A program made the position numbers and the translations under genes. DNA of 33,613 nucleotides from a virus, in IMG/VR virus record IMGVR_UViG_3300024520_000035, positions 1 to 33,613 of that record; one strand, given 5' to 3'. Below the pieces are notes generated by a model. That model was not told the DNA's origin, searched no databases, and saw only the letters and a list, made by a program, of their open reading frames with translations. Below are positions 12,276-23,123 of the stretch, piece by piece (position 1 is the stretch's first letter; the number at the start of each line of letters is the position of its first letter).

Positions 12276-14281
12276 TGGCTATTATATCTATACGCAATAT
12301 GACACATGGTGAATGTTCACCACAATTTAGATCACAAACTGATTTAGAATTTTATAATAAATCATGCCAAACACTTCAAAACTGCTTAATTGGTACAAGT
12401 GGATCATGGGGTAGTCGGTTTGGAACATATAAAAAAGCTACAATACCTGGTGATGATGAAATATTAAATGCATTTTCTTGGCATTATAGTAGTGGAGATA
12501 ATATATATAATTTTATAATCATTGTTGGTTTACAAACCATATTAATATTTAATCAATCAACATGGGCTATTACTACAATAACTGGCGTAAATTTCTCTGG
12601 TACAATAAGAGGAATAGCAGTCCATGATAGATTTATTATATTCGGAAATTTTCCAACTTATATGCTTAAGCTTGATTCAAGCGGCACACCTGTTCAAGAT
12701 ACATTTGCATATGTTAATCCACCGACTTATCAATTTGATAATAAATATAAATATGAAACTGTTTTTACATTATCTACAGTTGAAGTAACTGATCCTGATG
12801 GAGGAAATTTTGCACACCTTGAAATAACTACTATGGGAACATTTGGTGGATTTACACCAAACTTTGTTGGTGGTACATTTAGATCGTTAGGTTTAGCAAC
12901 AGATACAACTGATACCGACGGATCAGCCGTTATTATGAACTATGAATCTAGTACCCAAGTTGGTGTTAGGATAGATAGCGCATTTAGAAAAGTAGCAGGA
13001 TGGACTTCTGGCCCTGAAGGAATATTTAAAGGTGCTGTATGTGTTTTAACAGAGCAGTTATACAGTGAAACTAAAGATAATTGGCCAACTTGTGGTACTT
13101 TTTATGATGATAGATTGTATACATGTGGTGGAAAATTAACGCCAAAAATAATAAATGGTTCAGGTGTCGGAGAATATGAAGATTTTTATTTAAATGTTGG
13201 TAATGATTCTGATGCTATCCAAACAACCCTTGATGGTGACGGGGATTCTATCATCAATGTTATTTCATCATCATCTATACAATTTTTTACAAATAAAGGT
13301 ATATACTGTAACGAAGCACAAGTAATAACACCTAAAACAATATCATCTGTACGATTAGTTTCTGAAAAAGGAAGCACTTCAGCAGAACCTATTATGCTTG
13401 ATAAACAAACATTATTTTGTAATGTTGGTGGTAAATCAGTTTCTTCTTTATATTTAAATGAATATTCTGCCTATAAAATATCAAATATATCATTTTACAG
13501 TTCACATTTAATTAAAAACCCTATATCTATGGCAGCATATGATAGCAATGATAAGATTGATACTAATATAGCATTTTTAGTTAATCCTGATGGTTCTATA
13601 TCTATGTATCAAACACTCGCCGAACAAAATATTGAAGCATGGTCTAATATACAGCTATTAAATGGTGATAAATTTATACATGCACTATCATCTCGTGATA
13701 AAATGTTTTTCATTACAGAAAGAAATACTAATTTTTTTATTGAAGAATTTACTATAGATTATGCTTTAGATTGTATGGTTGATAATTTAACAGTTTCTAA
13801 TGGTGAAGTTCAATTAGGTTCTGATTTTGAAAGTACAACTGTATCATTAATAGGTAAGGATGGCGTATCTAGTTATGGTGATTATACAACTGATGCAACT
13901 GGTACCTTTACAACTGATATTGATGATGCAATATTAAATAATTGTTTAGTTGGATATAAGTTTATATCTCAATTTATTACTAATCCTTTACATATTATTA
14001 CACAAGCTGGCGATAACAGATATACTAAAAAGAAAGTATCAAAAGTTTATGTAGAATATTATAATTCTAATACATTTAAGATAAATGGTGTTCAAGTTCC
14101 AACGCAAAATTTAGCACCAACATCGGAATCAACACAATCAGAAGCAAACAATATATTAAGGTCTGATACATTTTCATTAGCTACAAATTCTGGATATACT
14201 CGTAATGCTACTGTTGAAATATTACAAGATATACCACTAAGATTTGAAATATTAGCTGTTGATGTGGATTGTTCACTTTAA
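12275..14281 (+). CDS. Tail nozzle / stabilization protein (T7 gp12-like)
   Basis: A 668-residue protein. The start, SIRNMTHGECSPQFRSQTDLEFYNKS followed by LQNCLIGTSGSWGSRFGT (split here at a Cys), matches the 'NFTxGExSPxxxxRxDxxxYxxgxxxLxNxxxxxxGGxxxRxGT' signature of podovirus tail hub/stabilization proteins. The body is beta-propeller-like. It should form the hexameric tail nozzle below the adaptor. The start overlaps the previous stop. Confidence 0.85.
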   Translation: MAIISIRNMTHGECSPQFRSQTDLEFYNKSCQTLQNCLIGTSGSWGSRFGTYKKATIPGDDEILNAFSWHYSSGDNIYNFIIIVGLQTILIFNQSTWAITTITGVNFSGTIRGIAVHDRFIIFGNFPTYMLKLDSSGTPVQDTFAYVNPPTYQFDNKYKYETVFTLSTVEVTDPDGGNFAHLEITTMGTFGGFTPNFVGGTFRSLGLATDTTDTDGSAVIMNYESSTQVGVRIDSAFRKVAGWTSGPEGIFKGAVCVLTEQLYSETKDNWPTCGTFYDDRLYTCGGKLTPKIINGSGVGEYEDFYLNVGNDSDAIQTTLDGDGDSIINVISSSSIQFFTNKGIYCNEAQVITPKTISSVRLVSEKGSTSAEPIMLDKQTLFCNVGGKSVSSLYLNEYSAYKISNISFYSSHLIKNPISMAAYDSNDKIDTNIAFLVNPDGSISMYQTLAEQNIEAWSNIQLLNGDKFIHALSSRDKMFFITERNTNFFIEEFTIDYALDCMVDNLTVSNGEVQLGSDFESTTVSLIGKDGVSSYGDYTTDATGTFTTDIDDAILNNCLVGYKFISQFITNPLHIITQAGDNRYTKKKVSKVYVEYYNSNTFKINGVQVPTQNLAPTSESTQSEANNILRSDTFSLATNSGYTRNATVEILQDIPLRFEILAVDVDCSL

Positions 14282-14290
14282 GGAGATATT

Positions 14291-14737
14291 ATGTTAGGTG
14301 TAATGGGTGGTATTTCCGCAGCTGCATCAATAGGCGGAGGGATAGTTTCAGGTATCAATTCATCTGAAGAAAATAATGCTAATCAAAAAGCATTAAATCT
14401 TCAACTTGAGCAAACAAAAGCTAAAAGTTATCAAGATACATTATTGCGTAATCAAAAAATTACTCAAATACAATCTACTGGTTTAGCTATGCAAGGAGCA
14501 AGTGGTATGACATTAAGTAGCGGAAGTTTTAATAATTTACAAGCTGCTAATTATCAAAAATTTGCTGAAGATTCTAAATTTTCAAATGAAAATCTTCAAT
14601 TTGATGAAAATGAAATATATGAAAAAGAAGCAGCTAGTGAAAGACAATTTCATAATCAAATATTTAGTGATGCATTTAATACAATAGGTAAAGTTGCTAA
14701 TTTATATAGTGCACCTGATTATGATAAGGTAATTTAG
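14291..14737 (+). CDS. Internal virion protein, gp14-like
   Basis: A 148-residue protein with an N-terminal Gly/Ala-rich hydrophobic segment (about 3-23, GVMGGISAAASIGGGIVSG) followed by a long Gln/Asn-rich helix with 'LLRNQKITQIQSTGLAMQGASG'. This layout is that of T7 gp14, which is ejected and forms the outer-membrane part of the DNA channel. Order (gp12-like, gp14-like, gp15-like) agrees. Strong AAGGAG ribosome site. Confidence 0.75.
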   Translation: MLGVMGGISAAASIGGGIVSGINSSEENNANQKALNLQLEQTKAKSYQDTLLRNQKITQIQSTGLAMQGASGMTLSSGSFNNLQAANYQKFAEDSKFSNENLQFDENEIYEKEAASERQFHNQIFSDAFNTIGKVANLYSAPDYDKVI

Positions 14738-14745
14738 GAAATAAT

Positions 14746-17157
14746 ATGGAAGACTATCCAGTTTATAATACATCTGTTGCATTACAAGTTGGTAATGGAA
14801 CATCACCTATGGCTGCTGCATATCAGCAAAGCGCTAATGTTTGGAATAACTTTGCACAAAAAACAATGGGTATTGCACAAAAAGAAGTTGATAATAATGC
14901 TGCAAAAGAAAGTGTAAAAGATGCACAATCACAAGGGCTTGGTTGGACTCCAAAATCTAATATGACTACTGCTGGACGAGCATATAATCAAGCAGGAAGA
15001 AACATTGCAATTAACCAGGGAACCTCACAAATTGTTGGAGGTATCAATAAGTTATTTTCTCAACAAATAACGGCTGCTCCAGGTCAAGATAATTTAAATA
15101 ATTTTACACAAAATGCTAATCAATATTATGAGCAACAAATACAAAATGTTGATCCAAGCATTCAACCAAGTATTACAAGAGCATATAAAATGGCTCTATC
15201 TTCTGATTCTATGCAAATTGCAAAAAGGGAAGGAAGATATCAAGTAAGTAAATCAACTGCTGATCTTATGCAAAATGGTGATGAATTAGCAAATCAGGCT
15301 GCAAATTCAATGCGACAAGCAACTAGTTATACTGATCCAGTATTACAAAATGCTTATGGTAACCAATCGCATTCCCTTTTAACACAAGCAAAGGTTTCAT
15401 ATCAACAAGCTGGTGTTTTTAGTGGAAATTTTAATCAATCCACAAGCAAAATACATCAAGCAAATATTAACTTTTTAAATGCTACAGCACTTGGAAAACA
15501 AAATTCTATTTGGAATCTTTATAATAATGCTAATTCACCTGAAACAAAGGATTATTATGGAAATCAGTTAAAATCTATAAGTGAAAACTTTTTAGAATCA
15601 CCTGGTATGAGACAAGCATTTGGCAGTGTCAGTCCTGAAAAAAATATGTCATCTAATGATATATATAGATTACAAAGAGAATTAAACAGAAATTCTTCAA
15701 GTTTTGGAACACAAGTAAAAGCTCAAAAAGCACAAGATGTTTTAGATGCTAATAATGCCATAACTGCATATGGAAATGGAAGCGCATACCCTACTAAAAT
15801 TGTTGCAATGATGCAAACAAATCATCCAGAACTTGCACCACAATTTATGCAAAATTTAATGGCTGCTGGTTCTCAACACTCTTTGTACAATGAATACACA
15901 AATGGTAGGCCATTAAGTGATTTAAATACCTGGATAACTAAATATAGTAATCCAAATCAACCTTTAGTAATTGATGGTTTGGGTGCAGCTGCATCTGAAA
16001 AAGTAAAAACTAATTTATTATCTAGTTTTAAAACATTTGTAAAACAAGCAAAAAATGATCCTTATGAAGTATCTTCACAATCGCCAGAATTTACAAAATA
16101 TTTGCGTACATCAATACCTAAATTACATTCAAATAACTCGCAAATATCTGATCTAGATTTACAAAACAATGTCCATAATGTAATGATAAATCCAATGAAT
16201 ATATTTACTAAACAACTTTCTAAACAAGGAAAAACTGCTATAAATAATATTTATAATTACTCAAATCAAATACAAAGTGCTAAGGGATTGCCAAACTCAT
16301 TAGTAACAAATGCCAATGCATCATACATAGCAAGTCAAATTAATCAATTACCTGATGACCAAAAGTTACATGCTTTACAAACTGCAAGTATGAATCTTGG
16401 TACCCACTGGGGATTAATGCAGAAAAGTTTAATTAACACAAAGAAAATACCATATGGTGATTTTATTGCTATGAACTTAATGAATAATCCTAATGTAGGT
16501 ACTACTGTTAATGATATGATGGATGGACAAGACTCATTACTTGCAAATAAAAATCAACATTGGAATAGTTTAAATATAACACAAGCAAAAGCAATGCAAG
16601 ATGTTATGAGCGATCCTACATTAATAGCTGCAATGTCATCATTTAATCAATATCCTGGGAGCAAATCTAATCAAGCTATTGCTGGTATTACTAATGCGAT
16701 AGCTAATGTAGCAAGTACTCGATTTTTAAAAAATGGTTCACAATGGGAATCAGGAAGCAATATTATATCTCAAGCATCAAAAGATGTAATTAATGGCTTA
16801 TATCAAAATAGTGCTTCTGACGGAACTAGAGTACCATACACCGTTAAAACAAGTGATTCTGAAGGCAATATAACAAGGTCAAATATTTCATTAGAAACAG
16901 TAAATAACCTTAAAGATTACTATAAAAGACAAGCTTCAGAATATGCTGCATCTACTGGTGATGTATCATTACATCATAGTAAATGGATCAATACACCTGA
17001 TGGATCAGGTTTAATGTTGATTGGATCAAATGGAAAACCATTTTACGCATTAAATGGAAAACCATATGGATTTACATTTGCACAATCAGTACATCCTGGT
17101 TTAATTCCAGGTTATAATGAATATCATAATGAATCATGGTTAAAACGATGGATATAG
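14746..17157 (+). CDS. Internal virion protein, gp15-like
   Basis: An 803-residue Asn/Gln-rich, mostly helical protein with no enzymatic motif. The N-terminus 'PVYNTSVALQVGNGTSPMAAAY' and the length suit the T7 gp15 class, which builds the periplasmic tube for DNA ejection. Called mainly on order and size. The next gene starts inside its end. Confidence 0.65.
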   Translation: MEDYPVYNTSVALQVGNGTSPMAAAYQQSANVWNNFAQKTMGIAQKEVDNNAAKESVKDAQSQGLGWTPKSNMTTAGRAYNQAGRNIAINQGTSQIVGGINKLFSQQITAAPGQDNLNNFTQNANQYYEQQIQNVDPSIQPSITRAYKMALSSDSMQIAKREGRYQVSKSTADLMQNGDELANQAANSMRQATSYTDPVLQNAYGNQSHSLLTQAKVSYQQAGVFSGNFNQSTSKIHQANINFLNATALGKQNSIWNLYNNANSPETKDYYGNQLKSISENFLESPGMRQAFGSVSPEKNMSSNDIYRLQRELNRNSSSFGTQVKAQKAQDVLDANNAITAYGNGSAYPTKIVAMMQTNHPELAPQFMQNLMAAGSQHSLYNEYTNGRPLSDLNTWITKYSNPNQPLVIDGLGAAASEKVKTNLLSSFKTFVKQAKNDPYEVSSQSPEFTKYLRTSIPKLHSNNSQISDLDLQNNVHNVMINPMNIFTKQLSKQGKTAINNIYNYSNQIQSAKGLPNSLVTNANASYIASQINQLPDDQKLHALQTASMNLGTHWGLMQKSLINTKKIPYGDFIAMNLMNNPNVGTTVNDMMDGQDSLLANKNQHWNSLNITQAKAMQDVMSDPTLIAAMSSFNQYPGSKSNQAIAGITNAIANVASTRFLKNGSQWESGSNIISQASKDVINGLYQNSASDGTRVPYTVKTSDSEGNITRSNISLETVNNLKDYYKRQASEYAASTGDVSLHHSKWINTPDGSGLMLIGSNGKPFYALNGKPYGFTFAQSVHPGLIPGYNEYHNESWLKRWI

Positions 17158-19028
17158 ATAGCAACTCACCCATAACTACTTCTGATCAATCATTGAATAT
17201 TAATAACAATGATAGTAGTAATGCACCTGTTGATAGCATAACTTATCCACAACCATCCCCAATATTACAGCCTGCATCAAGTCAAACAATACCTAGTGAT
17301 GATATATTTTCAAATAACCAGGAAATACCGCAACCTGATGGTAAATTATATCCATTAAATCAAAGTACCACACCTGCTGAATCGGCATCATCTGAAATTA
17401 TAAAAGGATCATTAGATTTAATAAATGCACCAAGATTATTAGAATTAGAAACAGGATTATTTCAAGGTAAAGAAGCTGAGCAGCAACAAATAAAAAATCA
17501 AAATGATTTAATGGATGTTGTTAATAAAAAAATAACTAATTTACCTGTTGATCAAAAATCATGGGCAACATCATGGGCACCTAAGATGTTTGGTGAAGCC
17601 GTTAGTCCTATATTAAATGCTGGTGTTGGATTAGCAGAACTTGGGGTAAGCTCTATATTGCCCGAAGCTACTGCTGCTTCTGAAGAATCTGCATTAACAG
17701 TTGCAAGTGTTGCAAAAAAAGCATTGAGATATGGGCTATCTGGTGTTGCTGCTGGTACAGTTATAGGATCAGTAAATCAAGCTATTAATGCTGGAACGCC
17801 ACAAGAAAAGTCACTTCCTGATTTTATTACTAACTCATTAGAATGGGGTGCATATGGATTAGGTGAAGGTGTTGTGCGTGGAATATCTCCATTAGTAAAA
17901 CCATATATTAATGATGCTATTAAAACAGTTAAAGGAAAATTTGTTAAAACTGATTTAGATAGCACAATAACACCACCTGTTTCACGTGAAACAGTTGCAG
18001 CTGCGCAAGATACAAATATAGTCAAATCAGTTAACGGTAAAGTTGCAGATTCAACTACATCTATACAAGCATCTTATAATGAAACAAAAGATGCATATCA
18101 AAATGAACAAAATGATTATGATAATCAAAATCAAGATTATCAAGACAATACTTTATCACCAAATGATAGATATGAAGCATCTATTTTAGCTCATAAAAAC
18201 GCCAAGTTATCAAAAGAAAATGAAATAGAAGAAATAATTAATAATATTTCAAATGAATATAATAATGATGATAATAATATTAAAAGTGCTCTTTCTAATG
18301 TCCCATTAAATGATTTAATTAATGCAAGACAAAGTTTAAAATTATTAGATGGCTTATCAACTAACAAATATTCAAATTTATCAAATATAATAAATAATAT
18401 TGATTCAGTTATACCAACATCTGGTGTTGCTAGAAAAATAAACTATCTCAAAAATAAAGATTATTTAAATGATGAAGATAAGGAATATATAAGATCTTCT
18501 TATAGTCCTAATTTTGAATTAAATGAGATGGAAAAATCTAATGATTTATCTGATAAAAATATTGAAAAATATGAATTAAGAAAAAAAGGTTTAAATGATC
18601 TAATTATCAATAATAATAAAAATTCAATGCATGATCATATAAATAATTTAAACAATCATGTAAAAAATTTAGATGATATTAATACAGATTTAAGACAAGT
18701 TGTAGCAAATCATAATTTATCCTCTAGTGATAAATTTAATGTTCAATCAGCAGCAGAAAAAGATTATTCTGATATTACTAATCCAAATCAAGATATGGTT
18801 CATGATCATGATATGTCTATGCAAGATATGGCAGCTAAAAAAACCCCATATCAAAATCATATATCAACGATTAATGAATTAGATGATCAAGTTTCTAAAT
18901 ATAAAGAAAGCGGTTATTTACTTCCTGAAGAAGAAGAAATAATAAAACAAGTTGACGAAGAAAATAATCATGATGGTATTGGTAAAATTTTCCAACAAGG
19001 TATTAACTGTATTTTTGAAAATAGGTAA
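17136..19028 (+). CDS. Probable internal virion protein with Asn/Asp-rich C-terminal half
   Basis: A 630-residue protein. Residues about 1-90 are Ser/Pro/Gln-rich and disordered. Residues about 130-220 hold Ala/Gly-rich amphipathic helices (SPILNAGVGLAELGVSSIL, then YGLSGVAAGTVIGSV). The last 330 residues are Asn/Asp/Lys-rich charged helix, apparently coiled coil. It starts at ATG 17136 or 17148, overlapping the gp15-like gene, and is followed at once by the gp16-like gene. It may be the N-terminal part of a split gp16 function. Confidence 0.6.
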   Translation: MVKTMDIDSNSPITTSDQSLNINNNDSSNAPVDSITYPQPSPILQPASSQTIPSDDIFSNNQEIPQPDGKLYPLNQSTTPAESASSEIIKGSLDLINAPRLLELETGLFQGKEAEQQQIKNQNDLMDVVNKKITNLPVDQKSWATSWAPKMFGEAVSPILNAGVGLAELGVSSILPEATAASEESALTVASVAKKALRYGLSGVAAGTVIGSVNQAINAGTPQEKSLPDFITNSLEWGAYGLGEGVVRGISPLVKPYINDAIKTVKGKFVKTDLDSTITPPVSRETVAAAQDTNIVKSVNGKVADSTTSIQASYNETKDAYQNEQNDYDNQNQDYQDNTLSPNDRYEASILAHKNAKLSKENEIEEIINNISNEYNNDDNNIKSALSNVPLNDLINARQSLKLLDGLSTNKYSNLSNIINNIDSVIPTSGVARKINYLKNKDYLNDEDKEYIRSSYSPNFELNEMEKSNDLSDKNIEKYELRKKGLNDLIINNNKNSMHDHINNLNNHVKNLDDINTDLRQVVANHNLSSSDKFNVQSAAEKDYSDITNPNQDMVHDHDMSMQDMAAKKTPYQNHISTINELDDQVSKYKESGYLLPEEEEIIKQVDEENNHDGIGKIFQQGINCIFENR

Positions 19029-19031
19029 ATT

Positions 19032-21701
19032 ATGTCTAAATGTGCTGATAAAATATACAAAAACATAAAAGAATCAAATGATTCAGATGTTAAACGTTTA
19101 GCTAAAGGTGTTACTAAAAAAAACATTGAAAAAATGCTATTAGATTTGAAAAATAATGCAGATACTATTTTTCAAACTGGCGGTGCATCATCACCAAAAG
19201 AAGCATTAGATAAGGCATATGAAAAAAAATTAGAGGAAGTTAAATTAGCAGCTGAAAATAATAAAAAAAATATTAGAGAACATATTATAGCCAAAGCTAA
19301 ACAACGAGAAGCTGCTGAAGCTGCTAATGGTGATATAAACAAAGTTGAAGGAATATGGGTATCAGGTAAAGGATTCAAAGGAACAGGTGTACGTACAGGA
19401 ACTCAAGATTCTATAACAGCTTGGCAATCTAAATTATTACATTCTAAAGGAGCTATCACACCTGAGCTAGAAAAAAATGATCTATTAAAGTACCTTGGAA
19501 GATCATTAAAAGATAATCTATCTGGATTGGTTGGTTTATCACGATCAGATACATTAGCATTTCAATATGAAGTAGCTAATCAAAACTTAAGAAATGAATT
19601 TGATGATACACTTGCTGGAAAAGCTGCAAAAATATTTAATCAACAAAATAAATATGTCCGTGAAATATTAAATAATAACGGAATAAATATTAATGATTTA
19701 GAAACAAGAGTAACGGCACAATATAATAATCCAACTAAAATGTTAAGGCCTTCTGGATTTCATAAAGAAATGATGAAAAGAATGAATATACCTAATTCTA
19801 CTTTAGGTAGAGCAAAATATATTAATGAAAAACTAAAAATGGGTTCTGTTGAGCTTGATAAAATGCAAAGAGATGTGGCATTTGAAATGTGGTATAAATA
19901 TAGAAGGCCTCAATTAGATGATGCAAAAACATTTTCAGATTTAGATACAAGTAATGAAGATAATATAAAAAAGAAAATGCGCGAAGATTTTGATGAAATG
20001 ACTAAACCACCTAAAGCAGAAGATAAATTAAAGCCTGAACCTGTAACAAATCCTTCTATATGGAACCAAATGGAAAATAGGCATAGAAAGTATATAGCTA
20101 AAGATGGAAAAAGCTTTGTTGACTATTCTATAAAATATGGAGCAGGTGATTTATTAGAAAATGTTGAAAGAGAAACACATACATTAGCTCATGCATTAGC
20201 ATTAACTGAATCATGGGGCCCTAAACCTATTCAGGCATATAAAGAATTAAGAGATGAAATGTTCGGTGATAGAACTGACTCAAATAGTTTAAATAGAATA
20301 AAAAGAATGAATACAATGATGTCATATTTAGGTGGTGAAATACGACCAGATTCTGATCATATGTTAGGAAGATATGTAAGGTCTATACTTACTTGGAATG
20401 TACTAAAATCATTAGGTTCTGTTACATTTAAATCCTTACCTGATATGGTTTTAAATTGGAGACAACTCGATAGTTGGGGTACAGGTTTTAAATCTAAAAC
20501 TATAGGTATAGCAAAAGGATTTACAAAAGGTAAAAGTGATAGTGATTTAGAAGAGTTATATAGCTCACTTGGTGTTATGTCTAAGCATATGATTGGCAAT
20601 AGACATGTAGTTGATCCAAGATCATTTAGAGGTATTGGGTCTAAGTATGAAGCTGCAATGATGCAAATGAATATGCTTCCTAGATGGGATCAAACAAGGA
20701 AAAGAACTGCATTTGCTGGTTTATCACATTACTTAGCAAAATATTCTGATACAAAATTTGATAATTTACCCGATAAATTAAAAAGAAAATTTGATTTATA
20801 TGCATTAAAACCTGAACAATGGGATGCATGGAGAAAAGGTGCATATAAAATAGATGGAGTAAAATATTTAAGCCCACATCATGTATTAGATGCGAGTGAT
20901 GAAGATATTACAAGCGCAATGGGAAATGGAAAAAATAAAGATCAGTTAAGAGATGCATTATATAGGAAATTATCTGGTATGTTCCATGGTGAATATAAAT
21001 ATGTAGTTCCAGGAAATGATTTATATGCACGATCGCAGCGTGCTTTCAATTTACAAACAAATTGGGGTCAAGCTTTAAACTTAATTATGCAATTTAAATC
21101 ATATGCAATTGGTTATGTAAAAGATGTTTTAGGTCGTGATATATATGAATCTAAATCAAAAAAACATGCCATGTTAAATTTAGCATCAACTATTACATCT
21201 ACAATGGCAATTTCATTAGTTGGAACAATGGCTACTAATGCATTATTAAAAAATAGAAAAACACACCTTGATATATTTAGCAATAATAAATATATACGTG
21301 AAAATGCTGATGAAAATTGGATTGAAGCAGCTAAATCAGCATTAGGAATATTTTCAGATGGTGTTAGTGCATTTTCAAATCCAACTTTAAGTAGCGTTTC
21401 ATCTTTACTTGGCCCTACAGCTACCAATACAGTAAATGCTGGTTTATTCTATCATGAGCAAGAAAAACATTTTAGTGATTGGTGGCATAATAAAAGATCA
21501 AGACAAAAGAAAAGTTCAGCATTATTAACTGAACAAGCTGTTGCAAACAATATGCCTTTCCATAATACACCTATCGTATCTGCTATCATGAACCACCTTG
21601 TTAGTAAATATATAATGGATTTTATACAACCACATAGTTATGAGCAACAACGCAATAACTTAAAAAATAAACATGGTATTACACCATTATTTGGAGATTA
21701 A
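19032..21701 (+). CDS. Internal virion / DNA-injection protein, gp16-like C-terminal type
   Basis: An 889-residue protein. Residues about 450-800 resemble the C-terminal part of large podovirus injection proteins: 'FQTNWGQALNLIMQFKSYAIGYVKDVLGRD' (recognisable as the 'xxQFKSFxxxY' block; the full run is split here at NLQ), then two hydrophobic helices (about 720-740). There is no lytic transglycosylase domain at the N-terminus, unlike T7 gp16; the lysozyme-like activity may instead be the separate gene at 23120. Confidence 0.7.
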   Translation: MSKCADKIYKNIKESNDSDVKRLAKGVTKKNIEKMLLDLKNNADTIFQTGGASSPKEALDKAYEKKLEEVKLAAENNKKNIREHIIAKAKQREAAEAANGDINKVEGIWVSGKGFKGTGVRTGTQDSITAWQSKLLHSKGAITPELEKNDLLKYLGRSLKDNLSGLVGLSRSDTLAFQYEVANQNLRNEFDDTLAGKAAKIFNQQNKYVREILNNNGININDLETRVTAQYNNPTKMLRPSGFHKEMMKRMNIPNSTLGRAKYINEKLKMGSVELDKMQRDVAFEMWYKYRRPQLDDAKTFSDLDTSNEDNIKKKMREDFDEMTKPPKAEDKLKPEPVTNPSIWNQMENRHRKYIAKDGKSFVDYSIKYGAGDLLENVERETHTLAHALALTESWGPKPIQAYKELRDEMFGDRTDSNSLNRIKRMNTMMSYLGGEIRPDSDHMLGRYVRSILTWNVLKSLGSVTFKSLPDMVLNWRQLDSWGTGFKSKTIGIAKGFTKGKSDSDLEELYSSLGVMSKHMIGNRHVVDPRSFRGIGSKYEAAMMQMNMLPRWDQTRKRTAFAGLSHYLAKYSDTKFDNLPDKLKRKFDLYALKPEQWDAWRKGAYKIDGVKYLSPHHVLDASDEDITSAMGNGKNKDQLRDALYRKLSGMFHGEYKYVVPGNDLYARSQRAFNLQTNWGQALNLIMQFKSYAIGYVKDVLGRDIYESKSKKHAMLNLASTITSTMAISLVGTMATNALLKNRKTHLDIFSNNKYIRENADENWIEAAKSALGIFSDGVSAFSNPTLSSVSSLLGPTATNTVNAGLFYHEQEKHFSDWWHNKRSRQKKSSALLTEQAVANNMPFHNTPIVSAIMNHLVSKYIMDFIQPHSYEQQRNNLKNKHGITPLFGD

Positions 21702-21704
21702 ACT

Positions 21705-23123
21705 ATGCCTTTACCTAGCGAAACACATTATTATACAATTACTGGCGATGGTAATACGACAACATATACAATACCTCAAGAAATTATTTCTAGTGATGAT
21801 ATTAAAATATATAACCAAGGAACACTTGTTACAAATTGGACTTTGGCTATATCATCTGATACTGAATATGTTTTAACATTTTCTGCTGCAATTGTTAGTG
21901 GCGTTGTCTATACTATAGTAAGAAATTCTATTGCAAGAAATCCAAATTTACTACCTATTGGGTCACCATTAACATCACAAGATATTAACAGAAAATTCAA
22001 TGAATCATATTTAAATAGATTAGATTCAAATTATAAATTTAATAATTTTTCACATAGTTATTATTCATATACTAATTCATCTTTACCTACAAGTGGAATG
22101 CTTAATTTTCCACTACCTCTTGGTCAACCTTCTGGTGAATATTCAGTATTTGGATGGAATGGTATAGCATGGGAAAGTATTCCATTAACTGATGGTAATT
22201 TAGAAGTAAGATTAGCTAGCACAAGTGATCCACAAGGTGCATCTTTGATTGGTTATAATAATGGTGCAGCTACAACAGTAAAGGCACAGTTAGATTTATT
22301 AATACAGCTTCTACAAGTATCTACAAGTATAAGTACAGGTGGGGCAACACATATTGAAGCATGGCTTGATGGAGCTGCAAATAGCTTACAAGGCATAATT
22401 GATATCTATACAAATACAGCTGCAACTAGCTCTACAGCATCAGGAGCTGCTAATATTACATATTGGAATGGTGCTGCTTCTACAAGCGTTCAAGCACAAG
22501 TTGATATTAATAAAACAGATATTTTAGCATTTGGTGCTGCTGCAACATCTTCTATCGCATCTGGTGCTTATAAAATTTCATTATGGAATCTTGGATCAAA
22601 TACTGATATTCAAACATGGGTTGATAGTTTGTTTGCTGCTGCTACAGCTACTAATACTGGTGCCGCAATGAATATGTTTGTATGGGATAGTTCAGATGGT
22701 GGGAATTCTCTTAGCATTGGCGTTGCTATAACTCAATTATATGGTACGCCATCTGCATCTAATACAGAATTAGGTGCTGGTTGGGTTAATTACTGGAATG
22801 GTACAGCTAGTGTAACTGTTAAATCTAAATTAGATAATTCACGAGAATACCGAATAGGTGATTTTATGGCTGGTGTGCCAACTGAACCTTATCCATCTGG
22901 ATCATGGCTACAGTGTAATGCTACTCATTCTATAGGATCAGATTCATCAGGTGCAACACATGCAAGTAATGATTATGAAGCGCTCTATATATATATCAGA
23001 GAAAATTATTTAGGTGAAACAAATACAGCAGCATCTGCTGCATGGACTGCAAATACACCTATAACACCATCTACACTAGCAAGTAATCAAGTACCAGGTT
23101 CAAATGCTTGGAGGTATGCTTGA
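21705..23123 (+). CDS. Tail fibre protein with T7-type anchor and short repeats
   Basis: A 472-residue protein. Residues 1-150 resemble the T7 gp17 N-terminal anchor: 'TYTIPQEIISSDDIKIYNQG', 'VYTIVRNSIARNPNLLPIGS', then 'NRKFNESYLNRLDSNY'. The segment at about 165-190 has the common fibre motif 'RLASTSDPQGASLIGYNNG'. Residues about 190-380 contain roughly five degenerate units of about 45 residues with the pattern 'GAA.I.yWNG.A.tsVQ..vD'. The C-terminus (about 390-472), with GSWLQCNATHS, looks like a receptor-facing tip. Fibre length is modest. Confidence 0.8.
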   Translation: MPLPSETHYYTITGDGNTTTYTIPQEIISSDDIKIYNQGTLVTNWTLAISSDTEYVLTFSAAIVSGVVYTIVRNSIARNPNLLPIGSPLTSQDINRKFNESYLNRLDSNYKFNNFSHSYYSYTNSSLPTSGMLNFPLPLGQPSGEYSVFGWNGIAWESIPLTDGNLEVRLASTSDPQGASLIGYNNGAATTVKAQLDLLIQLLQVSTSISTGGATHIEAWLDGAANSLQGIIDIYTNTAATSSTASGAANITYWNGAASTSVQAQVDINKTDILAFGAAATSSIASGAYKISLWNLGSNTDIQTWVDSLFAAATATNTGAAMNMFVWDSSDGGNSLSIGVAITQLYGTPSASNTELGAGWVNYWNGTASVTVKSKLDNSREYRIGDFMAGVPTEPYPSGSWLQCNATHSIGSDSSGATHASNDYEALYIYIRENYLGETNTAASAAWTANTPITPSTLASNQVPGSNAWRYA

